Assembly (NCBI GenBank): GCA_029532415.1 | Contig: JAQOTA010000052.1 | Span: forward strand, 62,001-126,000 | Direction of reading: 5' to 3' | Length of the DNA stretch: 64,000 nt | Origin: Marasmius tenuissimus | Taxonomy: Eukaryota; Basidiomycota; Agaricomycetes; Agaricales; Marasmiaceae | In this document: positions 26,712 through 39,287 of the stretch, piece after piece | Layout: each line of letters starts with the position of its first letter | Numbering within the stretch: the stretch's first letter is position 1 | Notes under the pieces: model-generated | Seen by the model: only the letters and a program-made list of their open reading frames with translations | Database searches by the model: none | Told to the model about the DNA's origin: nothing | Position numbers and translations under genes: made by a program

Positions 26712-27980
26712 TTATTGGCGTCCGAACTGGTTCGCCCTGGTCGATGAAGCAAGTGAGATGGCGTCCGTCAGGCAGATGTGTTGAACTCACATATCTCTCA
26801 AAGCAGGGTTACTCATCAGTTCTTCCATAGAAGGCATGTCGCCGCGCTGAACGCGGTTCATCTGTTGAAGGCAGCATGCGTCAATCCCTGCGAATCTAGT
26901 ATAAAATCTGAGCTACGTACCATATCTGATACTGCAGGGTTCTGCATGAGATTGGCTAGTCCTCCATTAGCCATCATCTGCTGCGCCATTTGCATCATTT
27001 GAGGGTTGTTGAGGAGGCCGGCCATGTCAGGCATTCCACCGGCGCCGCCGCCACCACCCATACCTCGGAGCATATCGGCCATGCCCGCCATGTTTGGTGC
27101 ACCTCCCGCACCCGCGCCCGCACCACTTCGACTGGAGGGCGGCACGGGTGAGGACCCGTCATCAGGAATGAGAGGTGGGGGCCCGTCATCGTCGTCATCT
27201 TCTGTGATACGCGCTTTCGCGTTTTGGAATCCAGATTTAAGGCCAGCATTAGTCGGGTCGAGTCTGAGCCCACGCTCGAAGGCATCCGCAGCTGCCTTGT
27301 AGTCAGAAAGACAAAACTGAGCGTGGCTAGAATAACATATCAGCCGAGCTGGCTCATGGCAACCTGAACAGATGCACTTACCCGAGTCGATGGTATGCTT
27401 TCACAAATTTGGGATCAGTGGCTATCGCGAGTTCGGCATCTCCAATTGCAGACAGATGGTCGCCTTTGCTGGAGTACGCAGCTGCTCGATTGGAATAGTA
27501 GATCGGGTTGGAAGGATCCAGAGAAATTGCTTGAGAATAGCTGTCTATGGCTTCATCGTACTTCTTGCTCGACATTAGGGAATTTCCCTTCTGTTTGAGT
27601 TCTTCCGCTTTGGTCTTGTCCTCAGCCGATGGACCTTTGGGTTGAGGGGTTGCAGTCGATGTCGACCCCACTTTATCGCGAGTCTTCAAGTATACGTCGA
27701 AGATGCTCTGCAGAGTAGCAGGCTTCACGCTAAGCTTTGCAACTTGATCCGCATTGGCGGGATCCACACCAAAAGCTTCACCTATGCATTGAACTAGACG
27801 TACAAAAGTATTGGCAAGTCTGATGAATACGACTCCGGAAGTCTAGCAATCGAGAAAAGCGAATTGACCTGCAACCTCCAAGCTCTCTTTGTCGTCGGCC
27901 TTCACGGTCCCATCTGTTATAGATTGATTGAGAAAGTCGATGATAGAGAGCACCAGTCTTTGCTGTTTTTCCGAAGACAT
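26712..27980 (-). CDS. SGT2: SGT2/SGTA TPR co-chaperone
   Basis: Small glutamine-rich TPR protein that receives tail-anchored proteins and passes them to the GET pathway. The start at 27980 (MSSEKQQRLVLSIIDFLNQ) opens the N-terminal homodimerisation domain that binds Get4/Get5. Three TPR motifs follow (AEELKQKGNSLMSSKKYDEA, YYSNRAAAYSSKGDHLSA, KAYHRLGHAQFCLSDYKAAA). The C-terminal part is glycine- and methionine-rich (MRGMG-like runs and NNPQMMQMAQQMMANGGLA), the substrate-binding region. The last short exon ends at 26712 with DMANQFGRQ. All domains are in the expected order. The start codon is only 100 bases from that of PRP19 on the other strand. Confidence 0.93.
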
Positions 27981-28080
27981 GGCTGCTGGAATGAGTGAGT
28001 TTTACGAGGCGCTCGCAATCAAGTGCAAACAAAGAGGTGTCCAAAATTGAACTTGTAACTCGTTCCTCGTCACTGGCACC
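27981..28080. promoter_or_regulatory. Very short divergent promoter, SGT2 / PRP19
   Basis: Exactly 100 bases lie between the two start codons, so transcription of both genes must start within it or in overlapping leaders. No TATA box is visible. Both are housekeeping genes. Confidence 0.65.
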
Positions 28081-29701
28081 ATGTTCTTCTGCGCAATTTC
28101 GGGCCTTCCTCCACAGGACCCAGTTGTCTCCACCAAGTCCGGAAAGGTCTATGAGCGTCGTCTTATTGTCAAGCACATTGAGGCCAATGGAACTGACCCT
28201 GTTTCTGGCGACAAACTCGAGGAATCCGACCTCATTACTATAAAAGCTTGTACGCCTCAATTTTTTCGCTGTCCGACGCGTCATTTCTCATTCATTCTTC
28301 TCTCAATAGCCCCAGAAACCGCGCCTCCAAGACCGCCGAACCAGACTTCGATTCCGGCATTGCTCCATACTCTGCAGAACGAGTGGGATGCTCTAGTACT
28401 CGAAACTTTTGCGCTGAAGCAGCAATACAATGCAGTCAGGCAAGAATTGAGCTACGCTTTGTATTCTCAGGATGCAGCGAGTCGTGTTGTGGCGCGACTG
28501 ATCAAGGAGAGGGACTCTGCACGAGAGTGAGTAGTCAATTGCGTGTTATTTCCTTCCTTATACTGACAGTATCATCAGAGCTCTTGCCAGCATCCAGAAT
28601 ACTATGGGGATTTCATCCAGTGCTACCGAAGACGTGGAAATGGCCGAAGAGGCCTCCAGCGAAAGTCTCCCCAAGGAGGTCGTTGCTCAAATTGACGAGA
28701 CACACCAGGCCCTCTCCGCTGCTCGCAAAAAGAGAAAGCCTCCCGCAGGCTATGCGACTCCCGACGAAGTGAAAACCTTAGCCCCGAAACACACCATACC
28801 ATCTCTTCACTCTGCTTCTCCCCCCGGCATCACTTCCATAGCTGTGTCTGGTGCCAACCCCGGCCAGTTTTTGACTGGAGGCAACGACAAAATCGTGCAA
28901 CTCTATGACCGTGGGACTGACAAAGTTTTGGCTTCCCTAAAGGGTCACACCAAGAAAGTGAATCACGTCGCTTTGCGTGAAAAGGCCGGAGAACCAACTT
29001 TCCTTCTCTCTGCAGGTGCAGATAAAATCGCGAAGGTCTGGTCACATGACGAAGCTTCGCAGGAATACATTCCCAAGTCAACTATTCGTACACACAAGGG
29101 TGAACTGACCGGTCTAGCAGTACATCCGACGAACACGCTGTTTGCCTTGTCCTCCGTGGACAAAACGTACTCACTTCACGACTTGTCCACGTTCGACAGC
29201 GTGTTCCGCTCTGCTCCTGCCGATGATCCTTTCACCTCGCTATCCATTCATCCTGATGGCACACTTATCGCATTGGGGACACCAAATTCTACTATTCAGA
29301 TATTCGACATTCGTGTTGGTGGAATCGCCGCAACATTGACTCCTGCAGATATCACGCCCTTCACAGTGCACACCCTCGCATTTTCCGAGAATGGATACCA
29401 TCTCCTTGCTCCCAACTCCCTCTCTTCGGCAGCTATCTGGGATCTGCGAAAGCAAAAGATCTCGCACTCCATCGACCTCGGGGATAGCTTCAAAATCAAC
29501 AGCGTTGCCTATGATACCAGTGCACAGTACTTGAGTATTGCTGGTAGCACTGGGGCACGGGTGTTCATGAACAAAACGTGGGAGGAGTTGGTAAAATTTG
29601 AAGAGGGTGGAGAGGTCGCTACCCTCGCCTTTGGGGAGAGTGCCAAGGAGATTTGGGGCGTTACAGGGAGGGAGGTCAGAATTTGGGGTTTACCGGCGTG
29701 A
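28081..29701 (+). CDS. PRP19: Pre-mRNA processing factor PRP19 (U-box E3, WD40)
   Basis: Core of the PRP19/NTC complex: a U-box ubiquitin ligase needed for spliceosome activation. Three exons, 28081-28249, 28310-28526 and 28579-29701, give 1509 bases and 502 residues, the usual length. The N-terminal U-box begins MFFCAISGLPPQDPVVS, followed by the coiled-coil tetramer region (QQYNAVRQELSYALYSQDAA) and a C-terminal seven-bladed WD40 domain (LASLKGHTKKVNHVAL, DKIAKVWSHDEAS, IHPDGTLIALGTPNSTIQIF). It ends REVRIWGLPA. PRP17, a factor in the same splicing step network, lies 4 kb away, but I see nothing that makes this more than coincidence. Confidence 0.96.
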
Positions 29702-30092
29702 TTCGTGTGTACTGCTTTCTCGAGTACTCTTCTCGATAATTTAAAACGTCTGCCTTGTAACACGTCCTAAGACCGAGCTATTAGTTTGTCGACCAAGCCC
29801 GTTGTGCCGACGCCTCTTTACTGTCCTCACGATTGATCTCCGGTTTCTCGAGCGTGACGTGTGTATTGGGTCCTGGCACTGGCAGTACAGTGTAGCGGCA
29901 ATTCCATATCCGCACGGGAGTTCGAGATTCTCCACCCCAGGTCCCACGGCAAAGCGGGTAATTATATCTATCCTCTGCTCTCATCTAAGAGCCCATAATC
30001 CGGTCAGTGCATAATTTCTCCACGTGTCTACTCGCCGCTGAATCTCTGCTCGCAGCATCGAGCTATTCCGTTTGCCGTATAGTCGAACAATC
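29702..30092. other. Intergenic, PRP19 to KDSR-like gene
   Basis: 391 bases between two plus-strand genes. No coding evidence. It should contain the PRP19 terminator and the reductase promoter. Confidence 0.55.
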
Positions 30093-31305
30093 ATGCCGAA
30101 ATGGCATCCCGCAGGTTTGGTGATTGCTAGGACTCTGCACATGCATTCCCGACGTGCTGACTCTTCATTAGCATATCTATATCCCTGGCGGTAGCACTGG
30201 CTTAGGCCTATCCGTTGGCCTTCTCATGGTTCAGAAGGGCGCACACGTCTCCGTCGTGGCCAGAAATCAAGAGAATCTCGCGAAGGCTCTCGCTTTAATG
30301 GAAGAACATCGGCAGAACAGCTCCCAGGAGTTTCATACGTACTCATTCGATCTCTCGACCGGCTCGGAATCTACCAACGCTCTCGAGGCGGTCTGCGAAC
30401 CATTTGGGGGACGTGCTCCAGATGCGGTAATCGCTTGTCCCGGGTTCGAGAGACCAAAGTTCTTCGTTGAAATGACCGAAGAGGAACTGACGAAAGGGAT
30501 GAACGGCGCATACTGGGTTCAAGCTTGGACTGCTTGGGTGAGGTCAAGCGGAAAAGCGCGTTCTTTCACACAGCTTCTTGACTTACCGCATTTTCGCAGG
30601 CGGCGACTAGAATGATGGTGCGACAGGGCCGCAGAGGAAAGATAGTTTTGGTTTCCTCAACCCTCGGCTTCATGTCGTTCGTGGGCCACGCAAGTTATTG
30701 CCCAGGGAAACACGCACTGCGAGGTACGTTCACTTGATGATCATGATAGGATTACTGTCCACTGTGTCTGACTCTTGACGAGCTCTCGGTGATGCTCTAC
30801 AGTCGGAACTGATGTTATACGATATCAGTGTTCATACGTTTTTCCCCCCCACTATGGTCACCGACAGTTGGGTGAAGGAACTGGAGACGAAGCCTGCCAT
30901 CACCTCTGAAATTGAGGGCCCGGATCAGGGTATGACCACGGAGCATGCTGCGAAGGTATTGTACAAGGGTGAGAGGCACACACCGTTTCGAGGAAGATCC
31001 CGTTATTTACTTTCTTCAACAACTCAAGGCATGCGCAAGGGTCAGCTTCACATCGCGGGCGACTGGATAACCAACATGTTTCGCTCATGTTCAAGAGGTG
31101 CCGCGCCGAGGAACAACGTTCTTGTTGACACTATGTACGACGTCTTCTCGTGGGTGAGTCTGTTCCCAGCAATCCCTCCGAGTGGGTGGCTTACTGCCAG
31201 CCTTAGATCGCTATACCTATCTGGAGGATGGGTGTCGATAAGAAGGTGAAAGCTCATCGACACGCCCATCAAGAATACCTGCGGTCGAACGGTTTTCTAG
31301 AATGA
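30093..31305 (+). CDS. 3-ketodihydrosphingosine reductase (TSC10/KDSR family)
   Basis: NADPH-dependent short-chain dehydrogenase of the endoplasmic reticulum that reduces 3-ketosphinganine to sphinganine in sphingolipid synthesis. The first exon (30093-30119) encodes MPKWHPAGL and joins to HIYIPGGSTGLGLSVGLLMV, giving the cofactor-binding GGSxGLG motif. The catalytic serine lies in KIVLVSSTLGFMSFVGH and the YxxxK pair in ASYCPGKHALRALGDALQSE. The characteristic KDSR segment HTFFPPTMVTDSW follows. The C-terminal exon ends at 31305 (YLRSNGFLE) after a hydrophobic stretch that could be membrane associated. Ketoreductases of other pathways share the fold, but the whole pattern fits TSC10 best. 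Confidence 0.87.
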
Positions 31306-31963
31306 CCGTCCGGGGTCCGTTATGCTTACTGAGTGACCCTGTACGAGTGGATCTAGTGTATGATGCACCCGAAAGATTTACTAGCGTAACTGACTGGGAC
31401 TAACCGCGGCTCTCCAGCCCTCTTCATGGAGGCAAGGATACGTAACTGGCCAGGATCGGTCTGGCTCAAAGCCTCCGCTACGCTGCAATAAAGCTATGGT
31501 GCGTTGACATAGCGACGGGAACATCGACCTTCCACGCGCTGGTGAGAGGTTGCGAAGGTACCGGAGAACCCCGATTTTAAAGATGGTATGAATACTTCAA
31601 GTCCCGTCCGACAAGAAACTCAGACTTTCCCGAAGTTTATGAAGAGTTCCTAACGAACCCATGATCATTGCAGTCATTTTAACTAAGTACTACAAGACGT
31701 GAGATGATTTTACACACAGTGGGAGGGGAAATGGAAGCATGAAATCCTAAGTCGTAGCTGCGAAACGTGAAGGTGAATGACGAAGAAAGAGAAACTGAAG
31801 TAAAAGTGGCAGTGATGAACGAGTGTGCGACAGCTGGCGTCGGGGGATATCCTTGGTGCTATGTATGATACAGTAAGAATAAAGATAAACTGAATCCTGG
31901 AGTCTACCTGAACCCACGAAAGTGAAGAAGAGAAGACATCGAATGTAATAAACCGCTAGGATT
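31306..31963. other. Intergenic, KDSR-like to OPT transporter
   Basis: 658 bases between convergent genes. It holds both 3' ends. Nothing else recognised. Confidence 0.5.
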
Positions 31964-34703
31964 CTACTGCCAGGTCGAAGGGCCGAAAGTCTGGCCTTCT
32001 GGAGGCATCTTCAACGGAATGCCCATAAAGTCGGCAGTTTTATCCATGATCGTGTTTCCAATCCATTCAAGCCTCTTGCCGTTGGTAGGCAGGCTGACGA
32101 AAAGGAAGATTGCGACGAGAGATAGTGCGAGACCAGCTTCAAGGCCGGCGGAGAGGATGAAGTTGTATCGCATCCACCACCTGAAGTGACGGCGACGAAT
32201 CACGAAGTTGAAGATGAATCCAACGAGAGCCCACGAAGCATAGTTAATTCCGGAAGCAGGAGGAATTCCAGCTGCACCGGCGAACATGAGAGGGACGTTG
32301 ACGTATCTCCAGAAGGAGAGAGGGTAGCGACGAGCGAGGAAGTAGAAGGGGATGGGGAGGGCAGCACCGATGAGGAGGAAGTAGAGGGTGAAATTGTAGG
32401 GCTGGCCGGGGCTGAACAGACGTTGAGGGCCGATGGCTCCCCAAATGACGGTTGCTGTAGCAAAGGTCATTTGTCCCGGGCAAATGAATCCATCCTTCTG
32501 GTTACGTGTGCATACGTCCTCAACGTTCGCCAATACCCAGTTCTGGACACCATTGACTACGAAGCAGCTAATCGTCGCTGCGACAAGCTGGATAGTGAAC
32601 ATGGTGCGGGGAGGAATCTTCATGTAGTGGCCGAGCTTGAGATCGCCGACAAAGGCAACGGCCTGAGTGGTTGTGGCACCTGCAAGAACTTTGAAGATAC
32701 CGTTTGCGACGGGGCGATTGGGGAGCATGTAGCCTATGACAAGCTCGTGGAGCACCTGCAAGTTGTTGATACGCTGGTTGGTGAGTGCCTGGAGGATCGC
32801 CATGGGCAATGCAAGGATTCCACCAAGGACTACACCAATGATGCAAGCCCAGATAGGAAGCTCGGTCGGGAATAGGTGTATAGACACGAACAAGAAAACC
32901 ATGGAGATGACCCCGACAATCCCGTACCACCACAAAGGAGTCTCGGGGTAGACCTGCATGAGACGAGAGTGGATGTCCCGCTCGTCCTTCAGGGCACCTC
33001 GGAATCGACGTGCGATGTCGCGTCGGAACCAAACTGACGAGAAGTTAGCGACAGCATGTACCATGATCGAAGCACAACCACTCACGGAACGTATGGACGA
33101 CGACTGAAGTCATGGATCCGAAAGCCAAAGCGTAAGCGAAGATCAACGTGGCTGGGATGAACAACGGAGAATACAGTCGGTACTTCTCGACGTCGAACCT
33201 TCCGTCAGTGATGATAGCGGAAACGTTGTATGGGAGACCCATATTGTCGAACGACATCGCTGAAGAGATGGGCATATACGCCGTATTGAGACTGTTCGTG
33301 ACTGAAACGAAAATCAGCGCCAACTCCAGAACGAAAAGGCAGGACTCCTTACAGTAAACGATAGGGACTATGAGCCAGAACCAGAAGAACGTCGAGAAGA
33401 TCACATTCAATTGAGACCACCACTACAGAGAATGTTTAGTCCGTATCTGAGATAAAATGATGAAGCAGGACGCACTGGTGTAACGAGTGGGCTTCCAATG
33501 TAGGAAATCATAGCCCAGTCGAAGGTCAAGATACCCATTCCCAGACCGCTTCCTGTGCCAAACAGCGCATTCACCACAAGGTTCTCGGGTGCGATCCAGC
33601 ACACCCAGTTGAAGAAACTGAGTGCAGTAAAGAGATAGCCGGGTACCCAATGGTAAACAAAGCTACAGATCATGACGATGACGAAGAATTTCTCGCGCGA
33701 CATATGCCTTCGGTCCCGTTTACCGTAGTTCTTGTGCAGGGTGTTGAACAGGGCCGAGTTGACGAGGGCACCGGGCCAAATCATACTCGACGGCCAGACT
33801 ACGTATTGCCGCAAGAACCCAGCGATGGAGAACCCGATGATCTGAACGCCAAGGGAAAGGGTGATTTGGTAACCAAAGTTTAGCTTGTGGCCATAGAACA
33901 ATTCCTGACCGACGAAGACGTCGGTAGCGGCCGCGCCGCTGAAAACGATGTTGGTCATCACGGTGATGCAAACGTGCTCCTTGATGTTGAAAGGTCCAGG
34001 GTTCAGCGACCAGCGCCAACCGAATGTGTTGAACTGGTAAGTGGGCAAGATGTGCTCCAGTAGCTTGCCGAACGGGAGGGCGACTAGCTGTACAACGACG
34101 CTGCTGATGTAGGTGGATGGGTCTGTATGGAAGTGTCAGTTGATCCGATGAATGAGGAATGATGCTGGAGACGCACATCTGAAACTGAAGAGCTGATTCA
34201 AACCACAGACGAAGATGGAGAATACGATGCCGAGGAACCACATCCTGAAAGTGTTGACAGGCATGGTGGGGTCATCGACGCTAGCGACCGCAGCGCGGAC
34301 TTCGGGGTAAGGGGATTCACTGAATGTGGCGCAAGAGAGAAGCTATAAGTAAGTGGTATTGAAGAATACAATGCGGGACGCACTCGTCAAAGTCTACAGC
34401 TGTAGAGTTCCTGGACTCCGCTCGGGTGTACCGCTCTGATACACTATCGATGTGGGATTCTGTATCAACTTCCGAAGGAGAGTAGTGGAGCTGGTTGGCC
34501 TTCTTGTCATCGAGCTCCAGATCCTCCGTAGCTGTAGAGAGCAGAGGCCTCTTCAGATCCAGGTTGGGATCGTTGAGGTGGTCCATCACGTAGTCGATGT
34601 CCTCGGGCACATCGGGAACCCTTCGAGCCCGTAGGTGGTGTGTGGGAAAGGTCGGAAGATTGACATTGTCAGACGCGGTCGTGAAAGCTTTGCCGTCCTC
34701 CAT
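31964..34703 (-). CDS. OPT family oligopeptide transporter
   Basis: Proton-coupled transporter of the oligopeptide transporter (OPT) superfamily, a polytopic plasma-membrane protein importing small peptides or related compounds. After an acidic cytosolic N-terminus (MEDGKAFTTASDNVNLPT) about 14 to 16 hydrophobic segments follow over roughly 800 residues. Family hallmarks include NPGPFNIKEHVCITVMTNI near 34000, the QYVVWPSSMIWPGALVNSAL region near 33790, LTNQRINNLQVLHELVIGYM near 32770 and GHYMKIPPRTMF near 32610. The 3' exon ends at 31964 with EGQTFGPSTWQ. About seven exons. An in-frame ATG nine bases upstream (34712) is an equally possible start. It lies at the edge of the accessory region and could serve peptide uptake or export, but many fungal genomes have several such genes, so this is not evidence of a cluster by itself. 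Confidence 0.92.
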
Positions 34704-35433
34704 GGTGAGCAACTTTGGAAGGAGTTGGTCGTAGCGGAGGGAGGGGGGGATTTGAGTCGAGAGTTACAAGAAGTCAGCTTTAATATGGCCTCGCTTACGG
34801 TGGCAGCATGGGATAGCTGGAGGATAAGACAATTAGAACAAAAGATGCTTCCTCTTGGGGAAGCCGAACAAAAAAGCAAGACACGCGAGGCCAGTTTCGC
34901 TACACAATAACCTGAGAGCGCGCAGTATGACAGGCCCGTGCACCGAAGAATCCGTGAATTTTGATGAGATGTTCATTCCACCAGGCAGGCCATAGCACCG
35001 ACAGATTTTTCCTGACTGGTTGCAGCCAGCCATCGAGCCTGAGCTCTGGCTGAACGTTTGGAAAGAGAGGGCTTTGGCGAGATGAAAGAGGTCATAAGGC
35101 ACGCACAGTGAATGAAAGCGAGATATGAGTCCTCTCTTATTCAATTCTTATTGTTTTTTCTCGTATTACCGGATATAGCCCTCCGTTCCAGGGCCGATAT
35201 ATTTTCCCGCGCCTGTACTGCCACTGATCACGACGCCATCCCTTCGGAAATTGCTGGACTCGGCTGATCACGCACTCCTTCTGGATACACCGTTCACGCT
35301 CCCAGGCTCGTGCGATTGCACAATCTGAACTCCAAATGATGGAGATGAACTCTCGCGTTTATAAGAGAGCTCCTGTCGGATCTATATAAACGTCAACCCA
35401 AACTCCAACAATAGTCCACTAGTAACACATCCG
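34704..35433. promoter_or_regulatory. Divergent promoter, OPT transporter / TauD-like dioxygenase
   Basis: 730 bases between divergent start codons. A clear TATA box (TATATAAA, 35383-35390) serves the dioxygenase 44 bases before its start. The rest has only short open frames with no recognised similarity. Confidence 0.65.
35383..35390 (+). promoter_or_regulatory. TATA box of the TauD-like dioxygenase
   Basis: TATATAAA 44 bases upstream of the ATG at 35434. A strong TATA box suggests a regulated rather than constitutive gene. Confidence 0.65.
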
Positions 35434-36896
35434 ATGTCGGCCACTCAAACGTTGACTCAAACTCAGGGATCCGTGCCGCAGGCTACCCTGCAACTTCGAC
35501 CCCAATCCGGCGAACAAAAGGATCAGCAACAGGATGCCAGCCAAGAATATCGTTATGCTCATCTACTGCCCGTCTTCTCCCCTGAGACCTATCCACCTCT
35601 GACTCCATTTGAGCATGTCGATCCTGGCAGGCGGGCATTAGATCATCCTAACCCTCGCTCATTCTTGGATAATGCCACAAGCATCGTCGAACTTACCCCA
35701 AATCTTGGAACGGAAGTCCAAGGGGTGGATCTTCTCAGTCTTGATTCGGACGGACGCGACCAACTTGCATTGGAGGTATGTTACTGCACTGACCATCGTT
35801 CTTGAGCACATAAGGCTGACACGTCTCACTTAGGTCGCTCGCAGAGGTCTTGTTGTGTTTAGAGATCAACAAGCGTTCATTGACTCTGGGCCAGAGTCGT
35901 ATCTCCAGTGGGGCAGGCACTTTGGAAGGTGAGTTATCACAATCCTGTCGCCGGTCTGGCTGTCCTTAGTATGGTTTAGGTTACACGTCCACCCGACTTC
36001 TGGCCACCCTCAGAACTATCCGGAACTTCACCTCGTGTACAGGTGCGAAATACCACTCATTTCGTGGAGTACAGGACATTAACAAGATCTCACAAGGGAC
36101 GCAAACTCGACTTTCAACTTCGAGTTGGAGGACAGCGTAACCTCGACATCATGGCACTCTGACGTCTCCTATGAGCTGCAGCCCCCAGGTCTTACGACCT
36201 TTTTCCTGGTCTCCCAGCCATCGACGGGAGGAGACACCCTGTTCACAAGGTCAGTTGGCAATCATTGCGCCATATGAAAACATCCTGAACCTCCCCGGCA
36301 TCCTTAGTCAGGTCTCCACATTGAAGAAACTCTCTCCCCAATTTGTGGCTTTCCTTCGCACACTCAAAGCCGTGCACTCCGGCGTCGAGCAAGCCAACTT
36401 CTCCCGTTCTGGTAAACGCGGTGGCATCGTCCGGCGTGAACCAGTAGAACATGTGCATCCATTGGTTCGAAGGCACCCCGTCACGGGCGAGGAAGCGTTG
36501 TACGTGAATAGACAATTCACTCGCCGTATCGTTGGCCTCAAGCGTGAGGAGTCCGGTGAGTCCCAAAGCTGTGAGTTAGCCCGAACATGAACAGGTAGCT
36601 GACCGTAAGCATCAGAGACTTTGCTCAGGTTCCTTTACGACCATATCGACAAAGGAGCTGACCTCCAGGCGCGGCTGAAGTGGGCACCCAATACTGTTGC
36701 GATCTGGGATAACAGGATCACTGCTCATGTACGTTCCCAGTCCACGAACGATACTCCCTCGTCTAATCCGATGTCTATTCGTTAGTCCGCCATAGTTGAC
36801 TACGGGCAGTCCAAAGAGCGCCGTCACGGTACGAGAATCACTCCTCAAGCAGAAAGACCGATCCCAGCACTGGAGGGTTTGGATCTCAGTGCCTGA
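35434..36896 (+). CDS. TauD/TfdA-like alpha-ketoglutarate dioxygenase
   Basis: Fe(II)/2-oxoglutarate dependent dioxygenase of the TauD family, like yeast Jlp1, which releases sulfite from sulfonates. The N-terminus is glutamine-rich and disordered. The catalytic core begins near 35690 (VELTPNLGTEVQGVDLLSL), with LVVFRDQQAFIDSGPESYL after the first intron. The iron-binding HxD lies in SWHSDVSYELQPPGLTTFFL (about 36150), and the distal histidine and arginine in TVAIWDNRITAHSAIVDYG and RRHGTRITPQAERP near the C-terminus. About seven exons with introns of about 50-60 bases. Substrate cannot be told from sequence: sulfonate use is the default, but related enzymes hydroxylate other small molecules. 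It neighbours the UstYa-type gene, which makes a tailoring role conceivable. Confidence 0.9.
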
Positions 36897-37160
36897 TTAA
36901 AAGCTCGCATCAGTCATTAAGGACATGTGATAGTATAGCAAGAAATGTATCTTTAGGACGGCGACGAACCAGCTCATCTGGGAAAAATCCACGGTGGAAT
37001 GTTCGTTAAAGACTCGGCCACACTTTCAGCCGGCATTAGAAGGCTAAACAAATCTCTTCCATTATGTGTGATACTAAGAGTCTAAGGCTGCCATTATGAA
37101 TATTACATCAAAACGCTGAGGTCAAGAAGTGGTTATATATACAATGGAAGAAATCAAACT

Positions 37161-38330
37161 TCAGACCGAGCTACTCTCCAGGTCGGGGTGCTTGTGTAGC
37201 GACACTGTTTGGATGGTGGTTAAAGACGTTTCGGCTTTGTCAGTCTCGCTCCCAGTAAACGTCATATGAGTGGACGTTAATTGCTCGGAGGTATCTTTCG
37301 ACCAGGCGTGACCCATGGCAACACGAAGAATGATGAGCTGAGGAGAGAGCGCCTGTCGCAATGATGTGGCTTCAGAAAATGTTCCATTTCGAGAAAGAGT
37401 CCCCACTCACACAAAAGTCGCCCCAGACCTGCACAAACGCAATGGACGTAGGGCTATGCCGAGCGTAGGTAATAACGTAGATGATGCCGAGTATCGTGAA
37501 AGGTGCCGCAGATTCGACCATGATGGCGATAACGCTGGTGTACATCCTGGCGTGATGGGGGCCTAGAGTGTGTTGGATCTTGTTCTTAACCGCAATCAGA
37601 CGACCGCAAATCAAGAGAGTAACGATGATGTTCATGCTGATGGTCAGCGCTGTGTATGGCACACCAAAATCCACGACATGACCCTTGAAGAAGTTTGCCC
37701 CAGGTTGTGCACTCTCGTAGACCAGAAGAAGGGACATCGCTAGGGGGTTGGAAGGTAGTATCACTTCTTCAAAGCGAAGGTGAACTGCGACGTACAGAAT
37801 GTGCCGAGGTAGATCATGACAGGTAAGACTATTATCTTCCAAGAGGACCAGATGACGAAACACCTGTAGATCTAAAAACAGGGATGAAACAGGCCGACGT
37901 TCACGCACAGCGGGTCATCCCGTACCAGCAAAGCATCTGCCAACAGATTCAGTCCAATCCCTGCTGTTGTACCGAGGGTGTTGTACGGATCGGATATATG
38001 TTCCGCGATGTAAGCCGCAGGACCTCCCACGACGTCTCTGTGATCAATCCACGAAAACTGTCCGAAGATTGCATTGCACGACAGGGCAATCGTCCAGAGT
38101 ACGAGGAGGCACATTCCGTAACAGATGTAAAACCTTGAGTCTGACTTGTTACTGTGGGGCGGACGGCACATCAGGCGGCATGAGAGCACGAAAAGTACAA
38201 GGTGGATTCCTAGAGCACTGCTAGTATCAAGATGCTCTGAATGGTTGATGAAAACGCACCGTAAAGAATTCCGGTAATCTGTCCGCCAATGTACAAGGAC
38301 CGTTCAAAGATGAGGTCAACAGAACTCATA
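37161..38330 (-). CDS. Agaricomycete seven-helix membrane protein, unknown function
   Basis: Belongs to the very abundant, uncharacterised family of mushroom multi-pass proteins with about seven transmembrane helices and no assigned role. The start at 38330 (MSSVDLIFERSLYIGGQITG) has the usual opening; further segments are FYICYGMCLLVLWTIAL (about 38120), PYTALTISMNIIVTLLICGR (about 37640) and YTSVIAIMVESAAPFTILGI (about 37530). The cytosolic tail begins with the family-typical ALSPQLIILRVAMG (37345-37300) and ends at 37161 after a serine- and threonine-rich stretch. Five exons or so. The function is unknown; GPCR-like topology is often proposed but unproven. Confidence 0.8.
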
Positions 38331-39287
38331 GCAAGACGACTCGACGATGGGAGAGGAGAGAAGGAAGGTTAAACGACGAGATCACCCGGCGTGATACTAA
38401 AGAGCTTCACGGCTCGCAAAGTGAGCTAAATCCGTCAAGAAGCACCATCGACCGCATGTGCAAGTTGCTCCGAGGTGGGATTCGATTGGTTTGTTGAGCG
38501 GGAATTGGCCCAGGTACTGCTAAGGGGAAACCGTCTCGAAGTCAATCTGTCAATCTGTCAGATATAATGGGCGCCCAACTCAGGTTCTGGGAATCGTCCG
38601 TCCTGCATTCAGAGGTGCTAAAACCGGCACTGATCCAAGCTCAAACTTCACCTTGACCTCGTCCCTGTGAGCTCAAAGTACCTCTAGCGTGGTTATATAT
38701 GGATACGTGTGACAAAGGATGAAAAGCTTAGTGAGCCCAACTCACGGTGAATATGATGCGGAGGGTGTGCCATACCTTCGAAGGCCTAAACCATCTCTCG
38801 TGAAACCCACGGCCTCAGGCAACAACCGTCCATGACAAGAGCCCTCTTCGGGAGCGGGCGCTGAGAAAGCCGGGAACACTGCCAACGCTTGTACTATTAG
38901 TGACGGGGGGGATTGGGAAATCTGGACAGCTCCGAGCGGTGATGTTGCAGTCAGAAGGGAGAAATTGGAATCGACGTTCACTTCAGACGCCCAAACACGC
39001 GCGGCCGTGCTGGCCCCTGGTCTGACCATCCGGGCCGAGGTGTTTCCGAGGTCGCAGACTTTTGAGCAACTCGTTCAAACTCGAGCCCGGCCCACTCACG
39101 TCAACCACTCTAGAAAAACCTGGACTCAAAGATTCGAGGCGAGCCTACATCTATGAAGTAGATTAAACTATGCATCAGACCGGCATCTCTCTGTCTGGAT
39201 TCCGGAAAACATCTTCAACCCACGCTTATACAGGTCCGGAGGGTACCGCAGGTTCAATAAAGTAGGAAAAAGCTGCATGTTACTTCC
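38331..39287. other. Intergenic, seven-helix protein to UstYa-like gene
   Basis: 957 bases. No gene supported. A small direct repeat (CAATCTGT twice) lies near 38552, and an open frame of 95 codons at 38742-39029 on the minus strand has no recognised features. Confidence 0.5.

Noticed and set aside
21959..29701. PRP17 and PRP19 close together as a splicing gene cluster
   Set aside because: Two unrelated genes lie between them and gene order of housekeeping genes in fungi is mostly free; chance is enough.
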